DNA from: Bacteroidota bacterium
GTDB taxonomy: Bacteria; Bacteroidota; Bacteroidia; Flavobacteriales; Flavobacteriaceae
Length of the DNA stretch: 5,111 nucleotides
Direction: 5' to 3'
Assembly: GCA_015767395.1 (NCBI GenBank)
Contig: JADWMI010000106.1
Location: 1 to 5,111, forward strand
In this document: positions 1-5,111 of the stretch, one piece after another
Position numbering within the stretch: position 1 is the first letter of the stretch
Layout of the letters: every line of letters starts with the position of its first letter
Notes under the pieces: generated by a model
Database searches by the model: none
What the model was told of the DNA's origin: nothing
What the model saw: only the letters and a program-made list of their open reading frames with translations
Translations under genes and position numbers: made by a program

Positions 1-1325
1 ACTGCAATTCCCCACCATTTTTCATTACAATTACTACCTTCAGGAATATAAATTCCTGGCTCAACGGTAATGACCATGTTTTCTTTAAAATTTCCATACA
101 GGCCTGGATCATGAACGTCCAAGCCTATATGATGTGAGGAACCATGTGGATAATAATTATGGTTTGATTTTTCTGATTCAATAATTCCTAAATCCGACAA
201 ACCTTTGTTAATAATCTTTATTGTAGCCTTGTTTGGATCATTAAAACCATTTCCAATTTTTGTTTCAGCTATTCCTGCTTCCTGTGCTTCATACACCAAA
301 TCGTAAATTAATTTTTGTTCTTTAGAAAATTTTCCATTCGCAGGAATTGTTCTTGTAACATCAGCTGTATACCCACGATATTCAGCGCCCAAATCCATGA
401 GCACCAATTCTCCATCACCAACCTTCGTTTTATTATTTTCTATATAATGCAAAATACAGCCATTCCCTCCTGCTCCAACAATTGATGGATATCCTTCATA
501 TTCAGCTCCATATTTTTTATATACAAACTCATGAACACCTTGCACTTCTGTTTCAGACATTGCAGGATGCATGGCCTTCATAATTTCCAATTGCCCAACA
601 GCTGAAATTTCAACTGCTTTTTTTAGCAATATAAGTTCATCCTTGGTTTTTACTTCACGCATTGACGCCATTATAGTACCTAACGATTTAGTGTCAATTA
701 TTTTCTGTGTTTTAACTTTAATTTTATCAGTAGTTGGATCGGTTAGGTTTTTTAAATCAAAAGAGATTTTTTCTTTAAAAATTCTAATTAAGTCGTACAA
801 ATCTGCTTCTTCATTTATATGATCTCTCACATCATTTTTGAAATTTTCAAACAATATTTTATCAAATTTAGAAAAATCAATTTCATAACTACTAAATTCA
901 CCTCCATTGTAAGCAACTCTAAAACCTAACGCATCCTGTGCACCTTCAACACCCAAGCGTTTTCCGGTCCACATCTCAGCATATTCATTCCGCTCTTGCA
1001 CAAATATCACTTCATTAAACGTTTTGCCATTGATTGTTTGTTCGTCTTTAAAAACCAGCACCAAGGCATTTGGCTCTCTATAGCCTGTTAAATAGTAGAA
1101 GTTTGGATCCTGATGATATACATAATCTACATCGTTAGCCCTGTTTCTCACAGGGTTTGCAAAAAATACCGCAACACTATTTTTAGGTAAGTTTTTCCTT
1201 AGTTCATCTCTTCTGTTTTGATGAAAATCGGGAGATAAAAAATCTTCTGGAGTTCCCGGGTTTTGTGAAAAACTAAATGAAATACTTAAGATTACTACTA
1301 AAAGCGCCAAATAACGTGACTTCAT
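1..1325 (-). CDS. pepP: Aminopeptidase P family protein (Xaa-Pro aminopeptidase), exported, 3'-truncated by window edge
   Basis: This is a metallo-aminopeptidase that removes the N-terminal residue from peptides with proline in second position. It is open from an ATG at 1325 to the window edge, giving 441 complete codons and no stop. Residues 1-20 look like a Sec signal peptide (MKSRYLALLV, then a hydrophobic stretch ending SFSFS before QNP), so the enzyme probably acts in the periplasm; E. coli PepP, by contrast, is cytosolic. An aminopeptidase P N-terminal domain (about 25-170, with FYYLTGYREPNALVLV) precedes the pita-bread catalytic domain (about 225 onward). Visible metal ligands are D311 and D322 (MDLGAEYRGYTADVTRT), H398 (HGSSHHIGLDVHD) and E422 (VEPGIYIP). 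H293 (CILHY) and H405 match further active-site histidines. The fifth ligand, the Glu of a RIED-type motif, should lie just outside the window, because the visible end GIAV directly precedes it in the family. The gene is divergent from gcvT, with no Shine-Dalgarno. Family call secure; export inferred. Confidence 0.95.
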   Translation of the reverse strand, partial: MKSRYLALLVVILSISFSFSQNPGTPEDFLSPDFHQNRRDELRKNLPKNSVAVFFANPVRNRANDVDYVYHQDPNFYYLTGYREPNALVLVFKDEQTINGKTFNEVIFVQERNEYAEMWTGKRLGVEGAQDALGFRVAYNGGEFSSYEIDFSKFDKILFENFKNDVRDHINEEADLYDLIRIFKEKISFDLKNLTDPTTDKIKVKTQKIIDTKSLGTIMASMREVKTKDELILLKKAVEISAVGQLEIMKAMHPAMSETEVQGVHEFVYKKYGAEYEGYPSIVGAGGNGCILHYIENNKTKVGDGELVLMDLGAEYRGYTADVTRTIPANGKFSKEQKLIYDLVYEAQEAGIAETKIGNGFNDPNKATIKIINKGLSDLGIIESEKSNHNYYPHGSSHHIGLDVHDPGLYGNFKENMVITVEPGIYIPEGSNCNEKWWGIA

Positions 1326-1354
1326 ATTTTTATAGAATAACAATTAAATAATTT

Positions 1355-1362
1355 CAAATATA
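1355..1362 (-). promoter_or_regulatory. Candidate Bacteroidota -7 box (TATATTTG) for the aminopeptidase gene
   Basis: Read on the minus strand, this is a perfect match to the Bacteroidota -7 consensus TAnnTTTG, 30 nt upstream of the aminopeptidase ATG. Transcription would begin around 1349 and give a leader of roughly 20-25 nt. No TTG -33 element is seen at the usual 19-21 nt spacing; the nearest upstream TTG is about 41 nt away. The call therefore rests on one motif in AT-rich DNA. Confidence 0.4.
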
Positions 1363-1370
1363 ATGAAAAG

Positions 1371-1430
1371 ATCTATTTACCCTGATTTACATTGAAATAT
1401 TAACAATATTATGGAAGCGAGTAAATAGAT
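1371..1430. repeat. Perfect 10-bp inverted repeat in the pepP-gcvT divergent region
   Basis: ATCTATTTAC at 1371-1380 is the exact reverse complement of GTAAATAGAT at 1421-1430. The arms are 40 bp apart, so their centres lie 50 bp apart, close to five helical turns. The left arm sits immediately upstream of the candidate aminopeptidase -7 box. It could be a pair of operator half-sites for a regulator of one or both divergent genes, or a chance match in AT-rich sequence. The arms are seen directly; the function is inferred. Confidence 0.35.
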
Positions 1431-1509
1431 ATTACAATATTAAGGTAAGTTAATACCAATGCTATTCTGTATTATTTATTAAATTAGCATCGCAAAAAAA
1501 ATACTAAAA

Positions 1510-2592
1510 ATGAAGAATACAGCTTTAACGCATATCCATGAACAATTAGGTGCTAAAATTGTACCATTTGCAGGTTATAATATGCCTGTACAATACGAAG
1601 GAATAAATCTTGAACATGAAACCGTAAGAAAAGGAGTTGGTGTTTTTGATGTTTCTCATATGGGCGAATTTTTAATTAAAGGTGAAAACGCTTTATCACT
1701 TATCCAAAAAGTCACTTCAAATGATGCTTCAAAATTGGCTATTGAAGATGCCCAATACAGTTGTTTACCAAATGATACTGGAGGTATTGTTGATGATTTA
1801 ATTGTTTATAGAGTTAAAGAAGATACTTATTTATTGGTGGTTAACGCTTCTAATATTGAAAAGGATTGGAATTGGATTAGCGCTCACAATACAGAGAATG
1901 CTGAAATGACCAATATTTCAGAAAATTATTCTTTGCTAGCCATTCAAGGACCAAAGGCTGTAGAGGCTATGCAAAGCTTAACTTCAATAGATTTATCGGC
2001 CATTAAATTTTATTCTTTCAAAGTTGCTGATTTTGCTGGTATAGAGCACATTATTATTTCTGCAACTGGTTATACTGGTTCTGGCGGATTTGAAATCTAT
2101 TGCAAAAACAATGAGGTTGAAAAGGTTTGGAATGCTGTTTTTGAAGCTGGAAAAGATTTCGGAATAAAACCAATTGGTTTGGCTGCTCGTGACACGCTAA
2201 GATTAGAAATGGGATATTGTTTATATGGAAATGATATAAATGATACCACCTCTCCTATTGAAGCCGGATTGGGTTGGATTACCAAATTCACTAAAGATTT
2301 TGTAAATGCTGAAGCGCTTAAAAAACAAAAAGCAGCAGGTGTAACTAAAAAATTAGTGGCTTTTAAAATGATAGACAGAGGAATTCCTAGACATGATTAT
2401 GTTATTGTTAATGAAAATAGCGAACCTATTGGTCAAGTTACTTCTGGAACTATGAGCCCTTCATTAAAGGAAGCCATTGGAATGGGGTATGTAACAATTG
2501 AAAATGCTAAGTTTGGGACTGAAATTTTTATTCAAGTTCGAAATAAAAATTTAAAAGCCGAAGTGGTTAAATTACCTTTTTATAAAGGTTAA
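1510..2592 (+). CDS. gcvT: Aminomethyltransferase, T-protein of the glycine cleavage system
   Basis: GcvT transfers the aminomethyl carbon from the lipoyl arm of the H-protein to tetrahydrofolate, releasing ammonia and forming 5,10-methylene-tetrahydrofolate (EC 2.1.2.10), in the cytoplasm. At 360 residues it is full length for the family. The N-terminal folate-binding domain contains [12 protein letters not shown] (18-29), [11 protein letters not shown] (44-54) and [10 protein letters not shown] (91-100), whose D95/D96 pair includes the catalytic Asp. These are followed by [13 protein letters not shown] (185-197) and [20 protein letters not shown] (223-242). The C-terminal barrel domain carries [20 protein letters not shown] (308-327). 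The segment after TGYTG reads SGG, where many bacterial members have EDG; this is probably lineage variation, since flanking residues are intact. The start is set by the normal N-terminus [10 protein letters not shown]; the leader is A-rich without a Shine-Dalgarno. gcvH and gcvP are not adjacent. The gene overlaps the convergent acyltransferase gene by 4 bp. The call is secure. Confidence 0.97.
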   Translation: MKNTALTHIHEQLGAKIVPFAGYNMPVQYEGINLEHETVRKGVGVFDVSHMGEFLIKGENALSLIQKVTSNDASKLAIEDAQYSCLPNDTGGIVDDLIVYRVKEDTYLLVVNASNIEKDWNWISAHNTENAEMTNISENYSLLAIQGPKAVEAMQSLTSIDLSAIKFYSFKVADFAGIEHIIISATGYTGSGGFEIYCKNNEVEKVWNAVFEAGKDFGIKPIGLAARDTLRLEMGYCLYGNDINDTTSPIEAGLGWITKFTKDFVNAEALKKQKAAGVTKKLVAFKMIDRGIPRHDYVIVNENSEPIGQVTSGTMSPSLKEAIGMGYVTIENAKFGTEIFIQVRNKNLKAEVVKLPFYKG

Positions 2593-2600
2593 GAGTTTTT
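2574..2600 (+). terminator. Weak hairpin plus T-tract at the end of gcvT, possible terminator
   Basis: ACCTTT (2574-2579) and AAAGGT (2584-2589) form a 6-bp stem with a TTAT loop inside the last codons of gcvT. Six bases later comes a run of five T (2596-2600). With only two G-C pairs and a gap before the T-run, this would be a weak intrinsic terminator. It lies exactly where the convergent genes meet, and the stem can also form in the minus-strand transcript. It is the only terminator-like structure found at this junction. Confidence 0.3.
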
Positions 2601-3128
2601 AGAAATTTTACCCACTACACCTTCATAAAATTTATAGAAGAAATTAAAGTCTTTTTCCATATTATCGGTTAAATAATATGGTTCTGAGATTTTAATTTCT
2701 TTGTCTTTAAAATTAAATGTAAACATCACAATAGGAACATTTGCACCTTTCGCAATATAATAAAAACCTGTTTTCCATTCAGTAACTTTTTTTCTGGTTC
2801 CTTCAGGTGATAAGGCTAAAATAAAATTTTCTTTGCTATTAAATATGTTAACAATTGCATCAACCTTATTATTGCTTTTGCTTCTATCTATTGGTGTGCC
2901 CCCTAACCATCTAAAAATAAATCCAAAAGGAGGTCTAAATAAGGAGGCCTTTCCTATATAATTAGCAGGTAGTTTTTCAGCAAATTTAATGCCTAATCCT
3001 ATAAAAAAATCTAACCAATGCGTGTGTGGCGCCCCAATAATTACATATTTATTTATGTTCTTAGGAAAACTTCCAACAGTTTTCCATCCAAATAAAGTGT
3101 ACAATATAAAACGTGCAATAACCTTCAT
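2589..3128 (-). CDS. Short PlsC-like (lysophospholipid/glycerol-phosphate type) acyltransferase
   Basis: This 179-residue protein belongs to the PlsC/LPLAT acyltransferase superfamily, whose members move acyl groups from acyl-ACP or acyl-CoA onto glycerol-phosphate or lysolipid acceptors at the cytoplasmic membrane. The four family blocks are in order. Block I is [10 protein letters not shown], with the catalytic HX4D pair H35/D40. Block II is GGTPIDRS (76-83). Block III is SPEGTRKK (107-114), with E109 and R112. Block IV is VPIV (131-134). It is shorter than E. coli PlsC (about 245 residues), mainly because it lacks an N-terminal membrane anchor, although residues 1-14 are hydrophobic and could contact the membrane. 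The exact acceptor cannot be read from the sequence, so no symbol is given. ATG at 3128 is the only plausible start, because the next Met (135) lies beyond the catalytic blocks. The gene is convergent with gcvT, sharing TTAA, and divergent from the dsrE-like gene. Superfamily secure; substrate unknown. Confidence 0.9.
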   Translation of the reverse strand: MKVIARFILYTLFGWKTVGSFPKNINKYVIIGAPHTHWLDFFIGLGIKFAEKLPANYIGKASLFRPPFGFIFRWLGGTPIDRSKSNNKVDAIVNIFNSKENFILALSPEGTRKKVTEWKTGFYYIAKGANVPIVMFTFNFKDKEIKISEPYYLTDNMEKDFNFFYKFYEGVVGKISKNS

Positions 3129-3145
3129 ATAAGTGTTAATAACTC

Positions 3146-3158
3146 AACTTTTAAAGTT
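3146..3158. repeat. Small palindrome in the acyltransferase leader
   Basis: AACTTT-T-AAAGTT is a perfect 6+1+6 palindrome 18 nt upstream of the acyltransferase ATG. An alternative, overlapping pairing exists between TCAACT (3144-3149) and AGTTGA (3163-3168). If transcription starts at the candidate promoter just upstream, both lie in the 5' leader and could form mutually exclusive hairpins, or they could be an operator. The elements are short and AT-rich, so chance is likely. Confidence 0.3.
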
Positions 3159-3168
3159 AATTAGTTGA

Positions 3169-3200
3169 TTGTGGAGGCAAATATAAAAATCTTACTTTTA
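3169..3200 (+). promoter_or_regulatory. Candidate promoter for the dsrE-rmuC operon (TTG ... TACTTTTA)
   Basis: TTG at 3169-3171 and TACTTTTA at 3193-3200 are separated by 21 nt, fitting the Bacteroidota -33/-7 arrangement (TTG, about 19-21 nt, TAnnTTTG). The -7 box has one mismatch, A for the final G. Transcription would start near 3206, leaving a leader of about 30 nt with no Shine-Dalgarno. It probably serves both dsrE-like and rmuC genes. Confidence 0.4.
3178..3185 (-). promoter_or_regulatory. Candidate Bacteroidota -7 box (TATATTTG) for the acyltransferase gene
   Basis: On the minus strand this is a perfect TAnnTTTG box followed by CC, 49 nt upstream of the acyltransferase ATG. The start site would fall near 3172 and give a leader of roughly 40-45 nt. 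No TTG -33 element is visible at the expected spacing. The box lies inside the spacer of the opposing dsrE promoter, so RNA polymerase could not occupy both promoters at once. Confidence 0.42.
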
Positions 3201-3203
3201 TAA

Positions 3204-3223
3204 AATCATTTGTTGAATCATTT
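3204..3223 (+). repeat. 8-bp direct repeat AATCATTT with 12-bp period upstream of the dsrE-like gene
   Basis: AATCATTT occurs at 3204-3211 and again at 3216-3223, separated by GTTG. The repeat spans the expected transcription start and early leader of the dsrE-rmuC unit. Tandem half-sites about one helical turn apart can be regulator binding sites, but 8 bp of AT-rich sequence repeated once is weak evidence. The repeat is seen directly; any function is inferred. Confidence 0.3.
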
Positions 3224-3235
3224 TAATTTTATTTT

Positions 3236-3781
3236 ATGAAAAAATATTTGTTAGCACTTGTTGTTTTTATAAGCTTTTTTAGCTTGAAAGCACAATCAGA
3301 CAAACCAAAAACTGGACCTATAATTGATAATTACGGAACCTCATATACTATAAAAAAAGCTGATTTAGCCTTAGACATCGAAAAAGAATATAAAGTTATT
3401 TTTGATGTTTTTACAGATAATTCAAAAAAAGGAAAAGTAAACCCTTTAATAAACACTGTAGCACGTTATTTAAATATGCACGCAAACCAAGGTGTAAAAT
3501 CTAAAAACATGAAGGTAGCGCTAATTTTACATGGGGGCGCAACAAAAAGTGCTTTAAGCGATAAAGCATATCAAAAAAAATACAATGCAAAGAATCCAAA
3601 TACTGAATTGATAAAAGCGTTGAAAAAAGCAGATGTTGAAATTTATGTATGTGGACAATCTTTTTTATTCAACGGCTTTGATTTAGACGATGCTTCTGAT
3701 AATGTAAAAATTTCATTATCTGCATTAACGGCGCTGGTAGCATATCAAAGTAACGGATATCAAATTATAAACTTTAATTAA
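3236..3781 (+). CDS. Exported DsrE/DsrF-like family protein
   Basis: This 181-residue protein begins with a clear Sec signal peptide, MKKYLLALVV plus a hydrophobic run ending SLKA, with likely cleavage after A19 before QSDK. The mature part (about 162 residues) has the alternating pattern of the DsrE-like fold: YKVIFDVF (52-59), NPLINTVARYLNMH (69-82), a strand with a conserved histidine at MKVALILHGGA (92-102, H99), then ELIKALKKADVEIYVCGQS (124-142). C139 is the only cysteine and falls where DsrE-family proteins related to YchN carry their conserved Cys, a position tied to sulfur transfer in some members. No thiol partner gene is visible. The precise role is unknown; export argues against the cytoplasmic tRNA-thiolation relay of TusBCD. 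ATG at 3236 is chosen because it gives the intact signal peptide. It is followed after 3 nt by rmuC, so the two are probably cotranscribed. Family call fairly secure; function open. Confidence 0.85.
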   Translation: MKKYLLALVVFISFFSLKAQSDKPKTGPIIDNYGTSYTIKKADLALDIEKEYKVIFDVFTDNSKKGKVNPLINTVARYLNMHANQGVKSKNMKVALILHGGATKSALSDKAYQKKYNAKNPNTELIKALKKADVEIYVCGQSFLFNGFDLDDASDNVKISLSALTALVAYQSNGYQIINFN

Positions 3782-3784
3782 ACT

Positions 3785-5107
3785 ATGGAACCAACTATTA
3801 TAATTCCAATTGTATTTATTACAGCCGCAGCTATTGGTTTCATTATTGGAAAATTATTGACGAAAAATAGTCTAGAAAAATTGACTTCTGAATTAGAAAT
3901 TAAAAACAAACTATTACTTGAGGAAAAAGAGGTAAATAAGAACACAATCAATACTTTAACGGAAAATAAAAACGCGTTAAGCAATGAAAAACATCAGATA
4001 GATTTACGCTATACTGAGAAAGTTTCTGAGTTGAAAAATTTGGAAGAAAAACTACAAGATAATAAGGCTGAAGTAGAAAAATTACAGGAAAAATTTACCA
4101 AAGATTTTGAAATTTTAGCCAGTAAAATCTTAGAAGAAAAATCTTCTAAATTCACCGAGCAGAATAAAGAAAATATCAAAAACATCCTAAACCCCCTTCA
4201 AGAAAAAATTCAGATTTTTGAAAAGAAAGTAGAAGACACGCATAAAGAAAGTATTGATTACCACGCAGCATTACGCCAACAAATTGTAGGTTTAAAAGAT
4301 TTAAATCTACAAATGAGTAAAGAGACAATCAACCTAACCAAGGCTTTAAAAGGAGATAGTAAAGCACAAGGGAACTGGGGTGAATTGGTTTTAGAACGTG
4401 TACTTGAAAAGTCTGGTTTGCAGAAAGATAGCGAATATTTTGTTCAGCAAAGTTTTGTAAACGACGAAGGTAAACGGATTATGCCTGATGTTGTGATTCA
4501 TTTGCCTGATGAAAAGAAAATGATCATAGATTCAAAGGTTTCGTTAACTGCCTATGAACAATATATAAATGCTGATGATGAAAATGATAAAACACAGTTT
4601 TTAAAAGAACATGTAAATTCTTTAAAACGCCATATAGATCAATTAAGCGAAAAGAAATACGAAGATATTTATAAAATAGATTCACCTGATTTTGTGTTGC
4701 TTTTTATTCCTATTGAACCTGCTTTTGCGATCGCATTGAACAGCGACAACCAACTGTATAACAAAGCGTTTGAGCGTAACATTGTAATTGTAACCCCTAC
4801 CACCCTTCTAGCAACATTGCGTACTATAGATAGTATGTGGAACAATGAAAAACAACAAAGAAATGCTATTGAAATAGCTTTACAAGCAGGTAGATTGTAT
4901 GATCAATTTATAAATTTAACAGATGATTTAATTAAAGTTGGAAACCAATTAAGAACCGTACAAGGTTCTTATGATACTTCGATGAAAAAACTAACTGGAA
5001 CTGGTAATTTAATTAGAAAAGTAGAGAAAATTCGAAAATTAGGCGCTAAAGGAACTAAAAACTTTAATGATAAGTTACTTGAAAGAGCCTTAGAAGATGA
5101 AGATTAA
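3785..5107 (+). CDS. rmuC: RmuC family DNA recombination/maintenance protein
   Basis: RmuC was first linked in E. coli to limiting recombination at short inverted repeats; its domain is a predicted PD-(D/E)XK-type nuclease. This 440-residue protein begins with a transmembrane segment (about 4-23, IIIPIVFITAAAIGFIIG) followed by KLLTK, implying that the bulk is cytoplasmic. A long Lys/Glu-rich coiled coil spans about 28-150. The RmuC domain (about 155-425) contains KAQGNWGELVLERVLEKSGL (193-212), RIMPDVVIHLPD (231-242) and MIIDSKVSLTAYEQY (246-260). E200, D235, D249 and K251 fit a nuclease-type active site. VLLFIPIEPAF (304-314), IVIVTPTTLLATLRTIDSMW (333-352) and AGRLYDQF (368-375) are further family signatures. 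Length and domain order are typical. The ATG at 3785 lies 3 nt after the dsrE-like stop, without a Shine-Dalgarno, suggesting cotranscription and perhaps translational coupling. No terminator is visible in the 4 nt that remain. Family secure; biochemical activity inferred. Confidence 0.96.
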   Translation: MEPTIIIPIVFITAAAIGFIIGKLLTKNSLEKLTSELEIKNKLLLEEKEVNKNTINTLTENKNALSNEKHQIDLRYTEKVSELKNLEEKLQDNKAEVEKLQEKFTKDFEILASKILEEKSSKFTEQNKENIKNILNPLQEKIQIFEKKVEDTHKESIDYHAALRQQIVGLKDLNLQMSKETINLTKALKGDSKAQGNWGELVLERVLEKSGLQKDSEYFVQQSFVNDEGKRIMPDVVIHLPDEKKMIIDSKVSLTAYEQYINADDENDKTQFLKEHVNSLKRHIDQLSEKKYEDIYKIDSPDFVLLFIPIEPAFAIALNSDNQLYNKAFERNIVIVTPTTLLATLRTIDSMWNNEKQQRNAIEIALQAGRLYDQFINLTDDLIKVGNQLRTVQGSYDTSMKKLTGTGNLIRKVEKIRKLGAKGTKNFNDKLLERALEDED

Positions 5108-5111
5108 ACAT

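Noticed and set aside
571..822. 83-codon open frame on the plus strand
   Set aside because: It lies entirely inside the aminopeptidase gene on the opposite strand, whose family motifs run through this stretch. The translated product shows no recognisable domain.
1480..1487. TAAATTAG as a -7 box for gcvT
   Set aside because: It has one mismatch to TAnnTTTG but no TTG -33 element at suitable spacing, and it would leave a leader of only about 15 nt. It is too weak to annotate in such AT-rich sequence.
1326..1509. Possible glycine riboswitch ahead of gcvT
   Set aside because: The leader is short and AT-rich, with no room for a GC-rich tandem aptamer and no conserved glycine-aptamer core. Nothing resembling it is visible.
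2097..2291. 64-codon open frame on the minus strand
   Set aside because: It is antisense to the conserved GcvT core ([14 protein letters not shown] region), so it is a shadow of that coding sequence.
2925..2947. Two Shine-Dalgarno-like AAGGAGG sequences on the plus strand
   Set aside because: They lie in the complement of acyltransferase codons for Pro-Pro and Ser-Leu, no plus-strand reading frame follows them, and the organism does not appear to use Shine-Dalgarno initiation.
3173..3177. GGAGG upstream of the dsrE-like gene
   Set aside because: It is about 58 nt from the start codon, far outside ribosome-binding distance, and lies in the promoter spacer.
3778..3984. 68-codon open frame on the minus strand, hydrophobic and signal-like
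   Set aside because: It is antisense to the RmuC transmembrane segment and start of the coiled coil. Its hydrophobicity comes from the complementary codons, and it has no leader or promoter of its own.

Overview
The window is AT-rich and looks like an ordinary chromosomal housekeeping stretch from a member of the Bacteroidota, most likely a marine-type Flavobacteriaceae. Three things in the sequence suggest this. No start codon has a Shine-Dalgarno sequence; the leaders are A/T-rich instead. Two intergenic regions carry perfect TAnnTTTG boxes, the -7 element of Bacteroidota promoters. Finally, the proteins are rich in K, N, I and E and resemble flavobacterial versions of their families. The assignment is by eye; no database search or composition calculation was run.

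Layout, left to right. Positions 1-1325 (minus strand) hold most of an exported aminopeptidase P that runs off the left edge. A 184-bp divergent intergenic region (1326-1509) carries a candidate -7 box for the peptidase and a perfect 10-bp inverted repeat. gcvT (1510-2592, plus) encodes the T-protein of the glycine cleavage system. It converges on a small PlsC-type acyltransferase gene (2589-3128, minus), and the two genes share the palindromic bases TTAA as their stop codons, next to a weak hairpin. A second divergent region (3129-3235) carries back-to-back candidate promoters. From it run, on the plus strand, a gene for an exported DsrE-family protein (3236-3781) and, 3 nt later, rmuC (3785-5107), which encodes a membrane-anchored, coiled-coil protein with a nuclease-like domain. 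The window ends 4 nt after the rmuC stop.

Functionally the genes are a mixture: peptide turnover in the envelope, one-carbon and glycine metabolism, phospholipid acylation, a sulfur-relay-like exported protein, and DNA maintenance. Only dsrE-rmuC looks like an operon. No mobile element, CRISPR array, RNA gene or defence cassette is visible, and no stretch over 300 bp lacks a gene. I do not see an undescribed system here. The most useful leads are the tight coupling of an exported DsrE-like protein to RmuC, and the compact regulatory architecture between the genes.
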